A DNA stretch of 10,255 nucleotides from an uncultured Eubacteriales bacterium (GTDB taxonomy: Bacteria; Bacillota; Clostridia; Oscillospirales; Acutalibacteraceae), in assembly GCA_900319615.1 (NCBI GenBank), contig ONPE01000044.1:1-10255 (forward strand), in the 5' to 3' direction. The notes beneath the pieces were generated by a model, which saw only the letters and a program-made list of their open reading frames with translations, made no database searches and was not told the DNA's origin. Below are positions 1 through 6,298 of the stretch, in pieces; the stretch's first letter is position 1, and the number at the start of each line of letters is the position of its first letter. Position numbers and translations under genes: made by a program.

Positions 1-84
1 CTGCATCTTCTGCGCCTGACGCGCGAGCTGCTGGAGGTTCTGACCTCCGCCCGAGCCGTAGCCCTGGGGTAATCTTGCTTTCAT
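1..84 (-). CDS. ybaB: YbaB/EbfC family nucleoid-associated protein, N-terminal part
   Basis: The reading frame starts at ATG (84-82) and runs off the window, so only 28 residues are visible. They begin MKARLPQGYGSGGGQNLQ and continue with a Gln/Lys-rich helix (LARQAQKMQ). This Gly-rich, Met/Gln-rich start is typical of the small dimeric DNA-binding YbaB/EbfC proteins of Firmicutes. The ribosome binding site AAGGAAG lies about 7 bases upstream. Family knowledge: the protein binds DNA as a dimer and is usually encoded between dnaX and recR, with roles suggested in recombination and replication. Here dnaX is upstream on the same strand, which supports the call. The gap to dnaX is unusually long (over 200 bases) because a repeat element lies in it. 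The remainder of the gene, and presumably recR, would be outside the window. Confidence 0.85.
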   Translation of the reverse strand, partial: MKARLPQGYGSGGGQNLQQLARQAQKMQ

Positions 85-130
85 ATGAATCTTCCTTTCA
101 GATATATAATAGAATATATTTCACGCACAA

Positions 131-296
131 AGCCTTCCCCTCGAGGGGAAGGTGTCACCGTCAGGTGACGGATGAGGTGTCTTTCACTTACCTTACAGAG
201 AGAATTTGATAATCGCATTGAGGCGCATCTATACACCTCATCCGACCAATTTGCCTAAGTCGGCAAATTGCCCACCTTCCCCTCAAGGGGAAGGCT
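131..296. repeat. MITE-like element with palindromic ends between dnaX and ybaB
   Basis: The outer ends are inverted copies. The left end reads AGCCTTCCCCTCGAGGGGAA and on to GGATGAGGTGT (131-180). The right end (233-296) is its reverse complement at both the outer GGGGAAGG block and the inner ATGAGGTGT block. The left tip, CCTTCCCCTCGAGGGGAAGG (133-152), is a perfect 20-base palindrome, and the right tip (274-293) is the same with one change. Each arm also carries its own inner hairpin: CCGTCA/TGACGG at 157-170, and CAATTTGCC/GGCAAATTG at 247-270. No coding potential is seen. I infer a non-autonomous mobile repeat, because near-identical GGGGAAGG-type repeats are common in Clostridia genomes. 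It abuts the dnaX stop codon and would lie in the dnaX-ybaB transcript as a folded spacer. Confidence 0.75.
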
Positions 297-300
297 TTTT
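271..300 (+). terminator. Terminator-like hairpin at the repeat end, facing dnaX antisense
   Basis: The stem CCTTCCCC/GGGGAAGG with a TCAA loop is followed on the plus strand by CTTTTT. It has the form of an intrinsic terminator for transcription running antisense into dnaX. It belongs to the repeat element. On the minus strand it lacks a good T-run, so it may not stop dnaX-ybaB read-through. Confidence 0.4.
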
Positions 301-2023
301 ACTCTTCGGTGACGTTAACGCCGGAGTCCTTGAGCCTGGTTATAAAATCGTTCAGGACGTCGTCGCGGCTGACCTTTTTCTCGGGGAGCTTGTAGGGCCC
401 GAGCTTGTACACCTTGCCGGTGATCTCCTGCACCGCCTTGCGTATCTCTTCACGCTGAGCGGATTTTTTGAGCAGCTCGAAAGCTATCTCGTGGTTGGTT
501 TCTATAAGGAGATACTCGCCGCTCTCATAGGCATTGGTGTTCTCGAATGCCGCCGATATCGCGCGCGAATAATGGCGCAGGTTAGACACTACGTCAGGCC
601 ACAGGGCGAAGGGTACGGCGTTGCGGTATAGAGCCTCCATATCCACATTCTGACGGCGCGGAGCCGGCTTTGCTGCGGGCTGAGGCTCAGACGCCGGCTT
701 TTCCGGTTCGGCCGGTTTCGCCTCGGGTTGAGGCTCGGGTAAGGGCTCAGACTCGGGCTTTGATTCGGAAGCCGTCTTCTGCTCTGCTTTTTTCGGAGCA
801 GGCGCAGGCTGGGGCTTTTCGGGCTCTGTAGCCTTGGGTGCAGGCTGAGTCTGAGCGACGGGTGCTCCGCTTTGGAGCAGCCTTACAGCCTTCTCCAAAG
901 CCGCAACGCGCGCGAATAACGCGTCGTCGGTCTTGTCCAGCTCCGGAGCGCACAGCCTGACTATAGCCATCTCGAGCTCCGTGCGCGGAGATACGCTGTC
1001 GCGCATGGCTGAACGCGCCTTTGACAGCACATCCATGTAGTATATGATATCGGCAAGGCTGAGATATGCCGCCTCGGCTACGGCGGCGTCGAACTCGCGG
1101 TCGCTCATAACGACGAGCTCGCGCGGATTGCCGACGCTCTTTATCAGCATGAGGGAGCGGAAATGGCTCTGGAGCTCCTCACAGAGGGAGCCCATGTCCT
1201 TGCTGTCCTTGTAAAGGCTGTCGATGATTTCGAGAGCCTTTCTGACGTTCTTGTTAATAGTACAGTTAGCGAGCTCAAAGATGTGTCCCTGAGCCGCTAA
1301 GCCTGCGGCTGAGCGCACGACCTCGGCGGTGATATCAGTCGAGATGCCGATGCAGCGGTCGAGCAGGGATATCGCGTCGCGCATAGCGCCGTCGGCTATC
1401 ACTGAGATCAGGAGAGCCGCTTCATCGGTGAGGCTGACGTTCTCCTTTGCGGCGATCTCACAGAGCCGGGCGGAGATATCCGCAGGGCTGATACGGTGGA
1501 AGTCGAAGCGCTGACAGCGCGAGAGGATGGTCTCGGGTATCTTGTTGACCTCGGTAGTCGCGAGGATGAAAACGACATGGGCGGGCGGCTCTTCGAGAGT
1601 TTTGAGCAGGGCGTTCCACGCGTCACGGGAGAGCATATGCACCTCGTCAACGATATATACGCGGTACTTGGCTCTGGCAGGAGCAAAGGCGACCTCGTCG
1701 ATTATCGCGCGGATATCGTCGATACCGCGGTTGGAGGCTGCGTCCATCTCGACGACGTCGAGTATCTCTCCGCTGTCGATGCCGCGGCAGTTCTCGCATA
1801 CTCCGCAGGGATCGCCGTCGCGGATATCGAGGCAGTTGACCGCCTTGGCGAGTATCTTGGCGCAGGTGGTCTTGCCCGTACCGCGCGAGCCCGTGAAGAG
1901 ATAGGCATGGTGCACGCGGTCGAGGCGCAGCTCGTTGCGCAGAGTATCGGTCACGTGAGACTGGCCGTATACGTCCTCAAAGGACTGCGGCCGGTACTTG
2001 CGGTACAAAACCTGATATGCCAT
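299..2023 (-). CDS. dnaX: DNA polymerase III subunits gamma/tau
   Basis: The 574-residue protein is the clamp-loader ATPase that assembles the beta clamp and organises the replicase. The start MAYQVLYRKYRP is the family's usual N-terminus and follows AAGGAGGG at a good distance. An in-frame ATG 22 codons upstream lacks these merits. The AAA+ core shows Walker A GSRGTGKT (45-52), zinc-binding cysteines C64, C73, C76 and C79, Walker B VYIVDE (122-127), the sensor region LATTE (154-158) and the SRC arginine-finger motif (168-170). A Pro/Glu/Lys/Ala-rich linker of roughly 70 residues (about 391-458) leads to a C-terminal domain of about 116 residues, as in tau. The length fits full tau. A run of six A followed by G in the linker is not in the register for standard -1 slippage, so I do not predict a gamma form. 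The gene lies upstream of ybaB as in other Firmicutes. Confidence 0.97.
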   Translation of the reverse strand: MAYQVLYRKYRPQSFEDVYGQSHVTDTLRNELRLDRVHHAYLFTGSRGTGKTTCAKILAKAVNCLDIRDGDPCGVCENCRGIDSGEILDVVEMDAASNRGIDDIRAIIDEVAFAPARAKYRVYIVDEVHMLSRDAWNALLKTLEEPPAHVVFILATTEVNKIPETILSRCQRFDFHRISPADISARLCEIAAKENVSLTDEAALLISVIADGAMRDAISLLDRCIGISTDITAEVVRSAAGLAAQGHIFELANCTINKNVRKALEIIDSLYKDSKDMGSLCEELQSHFRSLMLIKSVGNPRELVVMSDREFDAAVAEAAYLSLADIIYYMDVLSKARSAMRDSVSPRTELEMAIVRLCAPELDKTDDALFARVAALEKAVRLLQSGAPVAQTQPAPKATEPEKPQPAPAPKKAEQKTASESKPESEPLPEPQPEAKPAEPEKPASEPQPAAKPAPRRQNVDMEALYRNAVPFALWPDVVSNLRHYSRAISAAFENTNAYESGEYLLIETNHEIAFELLKKSAQREEIRKAVQEITGKVYKLGPYKLPEKKVSRDDVLNDFITRLKDSGVNVTEE

Positions 2024-2142
2024 GATATCCCTCCTTTTTAACGGTTGAGAATGATGCGTCGGAGCCTTTGGCTGCTCCCGAACCTTCAAATTGATAACTG
2101 AATCAAGCCTGTGCTGCAGGTGCAGCGCCGACTGTACTTCGA
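2024..2142 (-). other. dnaX leader with two hairpins, no clear promoter
   Basis: This 119-base gap between the acyltransferase stop and dnaX contains two inverted repeats: GCTGC/GCAGC near 2111-2128, and GGAGCAGCC AAA GGCTCC (minus sense) at 2061-2078. Neither is followed by a T-run, so they are not convincing terminators. I found no good -35/-10 pair. The dnaX ribosome binding site AAGGAGGG is at its downstream edge. It may be a structured leader or the remnant of the boundary formed when the acyltransferase gene arrived. Confidence 0.35.
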
Positions 2143-3234
2143 TCAGCCTTTGTCGGTTTTTCTAGCCTTGATCTTATCGGCGCAAATACTGATCAGGATC
2201 GTAATGATTATAGTTACTACCGCCAAAACAATGCTGATCGCAAGCTGCTCGCCGGTTACTTTTTCCGGATCATATCTCATCGAGAATCCCGTGATCATAC
2301 AAATGATCCAGGCTATAAACACATGATACACATAAAGGTAAAGGGAGTGTGAACCAAGGTAGGCGAACTTATCGACCTTCACTCCGCTGTTTTCGATCTG
2401 CTTGCAGATCAAAGAAACGCCGTATGTTCCGACAATGCCGAGCGAAAATACGACTATCATAAACAAAGGCTCCGGTTTATCGAACTCACCGCGGAACATT
2501 TTCGCGCCGAGCATAAAGTAAGACGCTATACCGATGGGTATGACAGAGGCGAATATTCCCGTGATCCACGCGGCAGCACCCGATAATTTGTCAAAAATCT
2601 TTACGGTTCTTCCGATCTGTCCGAGAAGGACGAGCGACGTCCAGTAAGGGATAAGCTGAAGATTGTAAGGGAGGCTGATCTCAAAATGTCTCAGCACGCC
2701 TGTTGCGGCAAGCAATACGACGATGGTGATAATCTAAGGAACAACAGATTTGCTTATCTTCTCGACAATGATGATAAACAGTATGCTTGCGATAAACATG
2801 GCAGGGAGAAACCAGAAATCGGCAAGAAACGGATAGTTCTTACCGAGAGAGTGATAATCCCAGCTGAACCAATCCTGGATAACTCGGTTCCAGATAGAGC
2901 CTGCATAGAAATTTCTCAGGCAGCACAGCGCGTCCATTATCGTCTCCTGAGCCCTGGCGATCAGAATCACGCTGCCGATAAGCCAGAACGAGAGCGAATA
3001 GGTAAAGAAAGGAACCATAAGTGATTTTGCACGGGCTGCGATGCCGTCTTTGATGCTTGCTTTTCCTGCCTTATAAAAATAGCCGGAGTAAAAGAAGAAA
3101 GCGGCAAGCAAAACACACGACAGTCCCCAACAAATGCTCTTTAGTATTCCGGGAGCGATAATGTGATACATAGCAATACTCAGTATCGCCAGTCCCTTAA
3201 CCATGTCTACAAATTTTACTCTTTGCTTTACCAT
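2143..3234 (-). pseudogene. Acyltransferase family 3 membrane protein, broken by an in-frame TAG
   Basis: Two adjacent open frames (3234-2734 and 2733-2143) are in the same frame, separated only by one TAG codon at 2736-2734. Joined, they give 363 codons, the normal size for the Acyl_transf_3 (OafA/NodX-like) family of multi-pass O-acyltransferases that modify cell-surface sugars or lipids. Family hallmarks occur on both sides of the stop. Before it are FVDMVKGLAILSIAMYH near the N-terminus with the conserved His (H24), FFFYSGYFY and FWFLPAMF. After it is GSHSLYLYVYH with the second typical His. The chosen start follows GGAGGG at 6 bases and skips an upstream ATG lacking these features. Because the frame is otherwise intact, the break is recent, a sequencing error, or a read-through codon. 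The gene lies between the SRP RNA and dnaX, an unusual place. Confidence 0.85.
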
Positions 3235-3346
3235 CCGGACCCTCCGTTTTTTCTCAGGCAATACTGCAAAAATAAACATTCCGTTGTTGCCTTAGGATTT
3301 CCGGCTCACAGTCATCGGCTGCCTGTCGCAATTACAAATCGAAATA
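3235..3346 (-). other. Spacer between SRP RNA and acyltransferase
   Basis: A short gap carrying the GGAGGG ribosome binding site for the acyltransferase. I see no convincing promoter, so the gene may depend on read-through from the strong SRP RNA promoter or on a weak promoter I cannot recognise. Confidence 0.3.
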
Positions 3347-3522
3347 GAAAACGCAAGCCGCAGCCATAGTGGCTGAATGATGAAGATAAGTGAACGACAG
3401 ACTTACTGCATCGCATCTCCGAATACACTTAATGCTGCTCGCTTCCACGCCTGACATGATTCATGGCCGGAAATCGTACAGGGCCTGTCGCTCGCTTATC
3501 CACACCGTGGACGGCTTGCGAA
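3347..3522 (-). ncRNA. ffs: Signal recognition particle RNA (4.5S/scRNA type)
   Basis: The minus strand carries the diagnostic S-domain: CAUGAAUCAUGUCAGG, then a CGU-GGAA-GCG cap, then AGCAGCAUUAAGUG (about 3474-3427). This contains the UCAGG/AGCAGC symmetric loop bound by Ffh and the GGAA tetraloop (3446-3443). Flanking arms pair well: GAGCGACAG with CUGUCGUUC, and UAAG with CUUA. The ends pair through CGCAAGCCG (3520-3512) and CGGCUUGCG (3360-3352), and the helix is followed by UUUUCU, which should mark the 3' end. The RNA forms the SRP with Ffh and directs ribosomes to the membrane. Its place upstream of dnaX is conserved in Firmicutes. The roughly 175-base length is between the 100-base small and 265-base large forms, and the usual 5' Alu sequence (GGGGAGGUAGCGGUGCCC-like) is absent. 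End points are estimated from the promoter and the terminal helix. Confidence 0.92.
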
Positions 3523-3529
3523 CACAGGT

Positions 3530-3558
3530 ATTATAACATATAGCAAATGCAAAAGCAA
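3530..3558 (-). promoter_or_regulatory. Promoter of the SRP RNA gene
   Basis: On the minus strand there is a -35 box TTGCTT (3558-3553), a 17-base spacer and a perfect -10 TATAAT (3535-3530). Transcription would begin at about 3523-3521, directly at the terminal helix of the SRP RNA. This is a sigma-A type site. Confidence 0.82.
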
Positions 3559-3573
3559 GAGTTTTCTTGTCGC

Positions 3574-3603
3574 AGAAAAAGAAAAGGCGGTATAAACCGC
3601 CTT
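3574..3603 (-). terminator. Intrinsic terminator upstream of the SRP RNA promoter
   Basis: On the minus strand the stem AAGGCGG/CCGCCTT with loop TTTATA (3603-3584) is followed by TTTTCTTTTT. It insulates the SRP RNA from transcription coming from the lipoprotein operon. It is the second of two terminators in tandem. Confidence 0.8.
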
Positions 3604-3620
3604 AACGTTGTAAAAACCCT

Positions 3621-3683
3621 ATTGTCATTACGAGGAGGGCACTGCAATTCACCTTATTATCGCCCGACATGGTAATCCCCCTG
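3621..3683 (+). repeat. Dispersed REP-like repeat (GTCATTRCGAGG...TGGYAATC type), copy 1
   Basis: The ends GTCATTACGAGG (3624-3635) and ATGGTAATCCCC (3669-3680) match a common bacterial intergenic repeat with GTCATTGCGAGG and TGGCAATC ends. Inner GGGC/GCCC blocks can pair. A second, inverted-orientation copy is at 8397-8444. It lies in the gap between the two terminators. No coding sense is visible. Confidence 0.55.
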
Positions 3684-3703
3684 TCACTGATTCCGTTTGA
3701 TGT

Positions 3704-3744
3704 AACAGAAAAGGCGGCGCTGCAAATCGCGCAACGCCACCTTA
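3704..3744 (-). terminator. Intrinsic terminator after the lipoprotein gene
   Basis: On the minus strand AAGGTGGCG and CGCCGCCTT form a long, slightly bulged stem (3744-3711) followed by TTTTCTG. It begins 17 bases after the lipoprotein stop codon and should end the DUF2079-lipoprotein operon. Confidence 0.72.
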
Positions 3745-3761
3745 ATTCTTTATCGGAAAAA

Positions 3762-4220
3762 TCAGCCGACTCCTCTGATCTTGGTCGCAAGCTCTGTGAT
3801 ATCGCCCTGCGCGTCTGCGGCTGTCACGGTAGCTATCTTGCAATCGTCGCTTAAGGTAGCCTTGCCGATCATCTCGCCGTTGAATGTGATGTAATAGTTG
3901 CCGTCTTTTGAGCCCTGCTCCTTGGTCATGGCGGCTTTTTCGTCGCTGAGCATAAAGCGGAGCTCCATATCATCCTTATCCGCGCCGACTATGGCGAAGC
4001 AGATGATATCATCGCTGCCCTCGGCGTAGATGAACTTGCTGTCCTCGAGCTTGAGGACGCCGTCGGCATACGTCCACTCGGGCTCGTCGACGGGGGTAGC
4101 GATATACGGCGACACCGTTGGGGCTGCAGACGCAGGCTGTGTCTCTTCATGCTTAGCGGAACAGGCTGCAAACGCCGATACCGTGAAAGCTATAAGCAAT
4201 AATGCGATTATCTTTTTCAT
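3762..4220 (-). CDS. Small secreted lipoprotein, possible SecD-P1-like fold
   Basis: The 152-residue protein begins MKKIIALLLIAFTVSAFAAC, a type II signal peptide with the lipidated cysteine at C20. The -3 residue is Phe, slightly off the lipobox consensus. A Ser/Pro/Thr-rich spacer (about 22-46) leads to a compact domain (about 50-152) with motifs ELRFMLSDEKA, YYITFNGEMIGKATL and ITELATKIRG. I do not recognise the family with certainty. The pattern 'F-L-x-x-E ... I-x-x-NGE-x-I ... T-E-L-A-x-x-I-R-x-G' resembles the P1 head of SecD (a beta-alpha-beta unit), but this is inference from eye alignment. The ATG follows AGGTGAG, which overlaps the upstream DUF2079 gene's stop region, with an 11-base gap. 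The two are therefore in one operon and probably translationally linked. It likely acts on the outer face of the membrane. Confidence 0.75.
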   Translation of the reverse strand: MKKIIALLLIAFTVSAFAACSAKHEETQPASAAPTVSPYIATPVDEPEWTYADGVLKLEDSKFIYAEGSDDIICFAIVGADKDDMELRFMLSDEKAAMTKEQGSKDGNYYITFNGEMIGKATLSDDCKIATVTAADAQGDITELATKIRGVG

Positions 4221-4231
4221 ACACTCACCTG

Positions 4232-6052
4232 TCAGTTGTGCTTGTACAGCTCGGCAAAGCCTGCTGTCTGCACCAGAGAATAGTTGTTAGCCATGACCTG
4301 CTTCATCTCGTTAGCGAGATCGCTGTAGCGCGTATCTATAACGAAGTAATCGGTGTCGACGGGCTTGTCGCGGTTGGCTGCGTAATATTCGGGCATGGTG
4401 TAGAGCCACTCGACCTTGTACAGATGCGGCACAAGGCTGTGAGCCGCGGTGACGGTGGCGTCGGTGGGTACGCTGTCGAGGAGTTCTTCGATCTGCTCGC
4501 GCGTGCCGGCGGAGCTCTTGAGATACGACGAAGCGTTGTTTATCTTAGGCACCATCAGTGAGGCTGACATCACCATGCACATGAACAGCGCCGTGATCAC
4601 GACCACGCGCTTCTTGCCGCCCTTGAGACGGGAGATCACAAGGATGGCACTTACGATGATGAGCGCAGCCGTGCCGTAGGTGTACTGGTAATCCACGTTG
4701 TACTGATACTGCCAGCTCTGCATGAGGTTGATCGGGACGATCGGGAACAGGAGTATCAGGGAGGATATTTTCTCGGTCAGGAACGGCGCGCAGCATACCG
4801 GCAGGAACATCCAGAGCAGGAAGGGTATCTTCTCGGCGGTGAACATCTGCTTGAGAAGGAAACCGAAGTCGAAGAACACGGCCTTAATGACCGATCCGAA
4901 GCCACGTTCGCCGTTGACGAAGTAATCGGACAAACGACCGATCATGACGCCCTCGGTGCCTGCGGAGGCAACTATCGCCTGAGCGATGATGAAGTAGATT
5001 ATCGCCATGCCGAGCATGATGAAGCCGCGGTAGAACTCCTTGCGGTTGATCATCACGAAGAGCGCTATCACGATCAGGTAGATCGCGGCGTCCTCCTTGA
5101 CCATCAGCAAAAGGAAGGCGAAGATGAACTCCCACAGGGTGTTCTTTGATATGATGAAGTAGAACAGGAAGAGGATGATCGAGGTGAGGAACTTGTTCTC
5201 ATGGAAGTCGTAGAACGTGCCGTTCATCAGGCAGGGATAGAAGGCGTAGATCAGCTCCAGAGCGAGCGTGAGCTTGCCGGAGAGCTTCAGCTTGCCGGCT
5301 ATCAGCCATACGGCGAACACGCCTGAGGCTACGCCTGCGGCCTGTACGTAGAACAGGAACAAAGGCGAGCGGAAGATGTAATATCCGGGCAGGAAGAGGT
5401 AGAATATCGGCGAGAAGTGCACGCCGAAGTGCGACATCATATGCGAGCGCTCTACGGTGGTGGAGGGCGAGAAGGTCGTCGCCATGCGCTCATACATCTG
5501 CGCGAAGATGCCGAAATCGAAGGTGAAGTTGTTGTAGCTCAGATACTTCGCCGATGTGAAATAGCCGAAGAATATCGTGCATCCCACAAACAGAACGGCA
5601 GCAGCGATCAGGGCGGCCTTGCGGCTGATGCTGAAAGCCGACAGGGCGAGCTTGTCGCCGCGCGCGAGCCACAGGGCTATGATGAAGTCGCAGATCCCTA
5701 TACCGAGGCAGAAGAAGGCTCCGCCGTCTTTGTAGTTGGCAGCGAGCAGCACGGACACCGCCAGAGAGCTCACCGCCAGAGCCCACGGGATGATCGTCTT
5801 GACGCGCGTAAGATATGTAGCGCCGACCATCACGGCAAGGGCGAGTATCATGATAACGAAGAAGCCGACGAAGCTGATACTGTTGTAGTAGCTGCCCAGC
5901 TCATAGAAGGCGCCGTTTGACAAAAGCTGATACACATATGACAACAGCACCGACGCCATGAGCGCCGCCGCTATCCTCTCAAGCGACAGACCGCGATCGC
6001 TAAGCTCGCTGAAAAATGTCTGTTTCGCAGGGGTTTTTGACTGTTTAGTCAT
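4232..6052 (-). CDS. DUF2079 family multi-pass membrane protein
   Basis: The 606-residue protein has many hydrophobic segments starting near residue 25, and a soluble C-terminal tail of about 100 residues facing outside by analogy to GT-C proteins. The family signatures are visible: NFTFDFGIFAQ (about 175-185), HFSPIFYLFLPGYY (212-225) and FYDFHENKF (280-288). Conserved Asp and His residues in these loops are the likely functional ones. DUF2079 belongs to the wider GT-C glycosyltransferase-like fold. Its substrate is not established, so a role in transferring a lipid-linked sugar is inference. The start follows AAGGAGAGG at a good distance. It is the first gene of a two-gene operon with the lipoprotein. 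I see no frameshift or truncation. Confidence 0.85.
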   Translation of the reverse strand: MTKQSKTPAKQTFFSELSDRGLSLERIAAALMASVLLSYVYQLLSNGAFYELGSYYNSISFVGFFVIMILALAVMVGATYLTRVKTIIPWALAVSSLAVSVLLAANYKDGGAFFCLGIGICDFIIALWLARGDKLALSAFSISRKAALIAAAVLFVGCTIFFGYFTSAKYLSYNNFTFDFGIFAQMYERMATTFSPSTTVERSHMMSHFGVHFSPIFYLFLPGYYIFRSPLFLFYVQAAGVASGVFAVWLIAGKLKLSGKLTLALELIYAFYPCLMNGTFYDFHENKFLTSIILFLFYFIISKNTLWEFIFAFLLLMVKEDAAIYLIVIALFVMINRKEFYRGFIMLGMAIIYFIIAQAIVASAGTEGVMIGRLSDYFVNGERGFGSVIKAVFFDFGFLLKQMFTAEKIPFLLWMFLPVCCAPFLTEKISSLILLFPIVPINLMQSWQYQYNVDYQYTYGTAALIIVSAILVISRLKGGKKRVVVITALFMCMVMSASLMVPKINNASSYLKSSAGTREQIEELLDSVPTDATVTAAHSLVPHLYKVEWLYTMPEYYAANRDKPVDTDYFVIDTRYSDLANEMKQVMANNYSLVQTAGFAELYKHN

Positions 6053-6079
6053 AATACCTCTCCTTATCGGGCAAAACTT

Positions 6080-6093
6080 TCGGCTTTCGCCGA
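6080..6093 (-). other. GAAA-tetraloop hairpin in the DUF2079 leader
   Basis: In the mRNA sense TCGGC-GAAA-GCCGA forms a five-base-pair stem with a GNRA loop. It lies about 15 bases before the ribosome binding site. It may stabilise the 5' end; no known riboswitch matches. Confidence 0.4.
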
Positions 6094-6116
6094 CAGCCCA
6101 TAATCATACAGTATAT

Positions 6117-6145
6117 ATCATATCACAAATCTCTTTGCTGTACAA
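6117..6145 (-). promoter_or_regulatory. Promoter of the DUF2079-lipoprotein operon
   Basis: On the minus strand TTGTAC (6145-6140), a 17-base spacer and TATGAT (6122-6117) form a sigma-A type promoter. The start would be near 6110, giving a leader of about 60 bases. The rest of the gap up to the uracil permease terminator (6146-6250) is AT-rich and shows nothing else I can name. Confidence 0.65.
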
Positions 6146-6249
6146 GTGGTATTTTTAATGCAGTTTTTAAAGCAAAGCAAACAGATGTTATGCTGTTCGA
6201 TCCGAAACCGGAATAAGCAATAACGCAATTGAGATTTCTCTTTTTTGAC

Positions 6250-6277
6250 AAAGCAAAAGACCGCCCTGAGGACGGTC
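6250..6277 (-). terminator. Intrinsic terminator after the uracil permease
   Basis: On the minus strand GACCGTCC-TCA-GGGCGGTC (6277-6259) is a strong GC stem with a short loop, followed by TTTTGCTTT. It starts 21 bases after the permease stop and ends the pyrR-permease transcript. Confidence 0.85.
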
Positions 6278-6298
6278 CCGCTTAGTATGTAATACAAA

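Noticed and set aside
747..953. A-rich heptamer in the dnaX linker (AAAAAAG, near 795) with a -1 frame stop at 747, suggesting a programmed gamma-forming frameshift
   Set aside because: The zero-frame codons are CCG AAA AAA GCA, so the tandem-slip register xxA AAA AAG is not met. The A-run is also too short for typical transcriptional slippage.
1496..2041. Long open frame on the plus strand opposite dnaX, and similar ones opposite the permease and pyrR
   Set aside because: These are antisense shadows of GC-rich genes with strong family matches on the other strand; no start signals.
2041..2100. Text resembling the SRP core (GGGAGCAGCCAAAGGC) just upstream of dnaX on the minus strand
   Set aside because: It lacks the UCAGG strand and the GGAA loop, and a complete SRP RNA lies at 3347-3522. 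Treated as a leader hairpin only.
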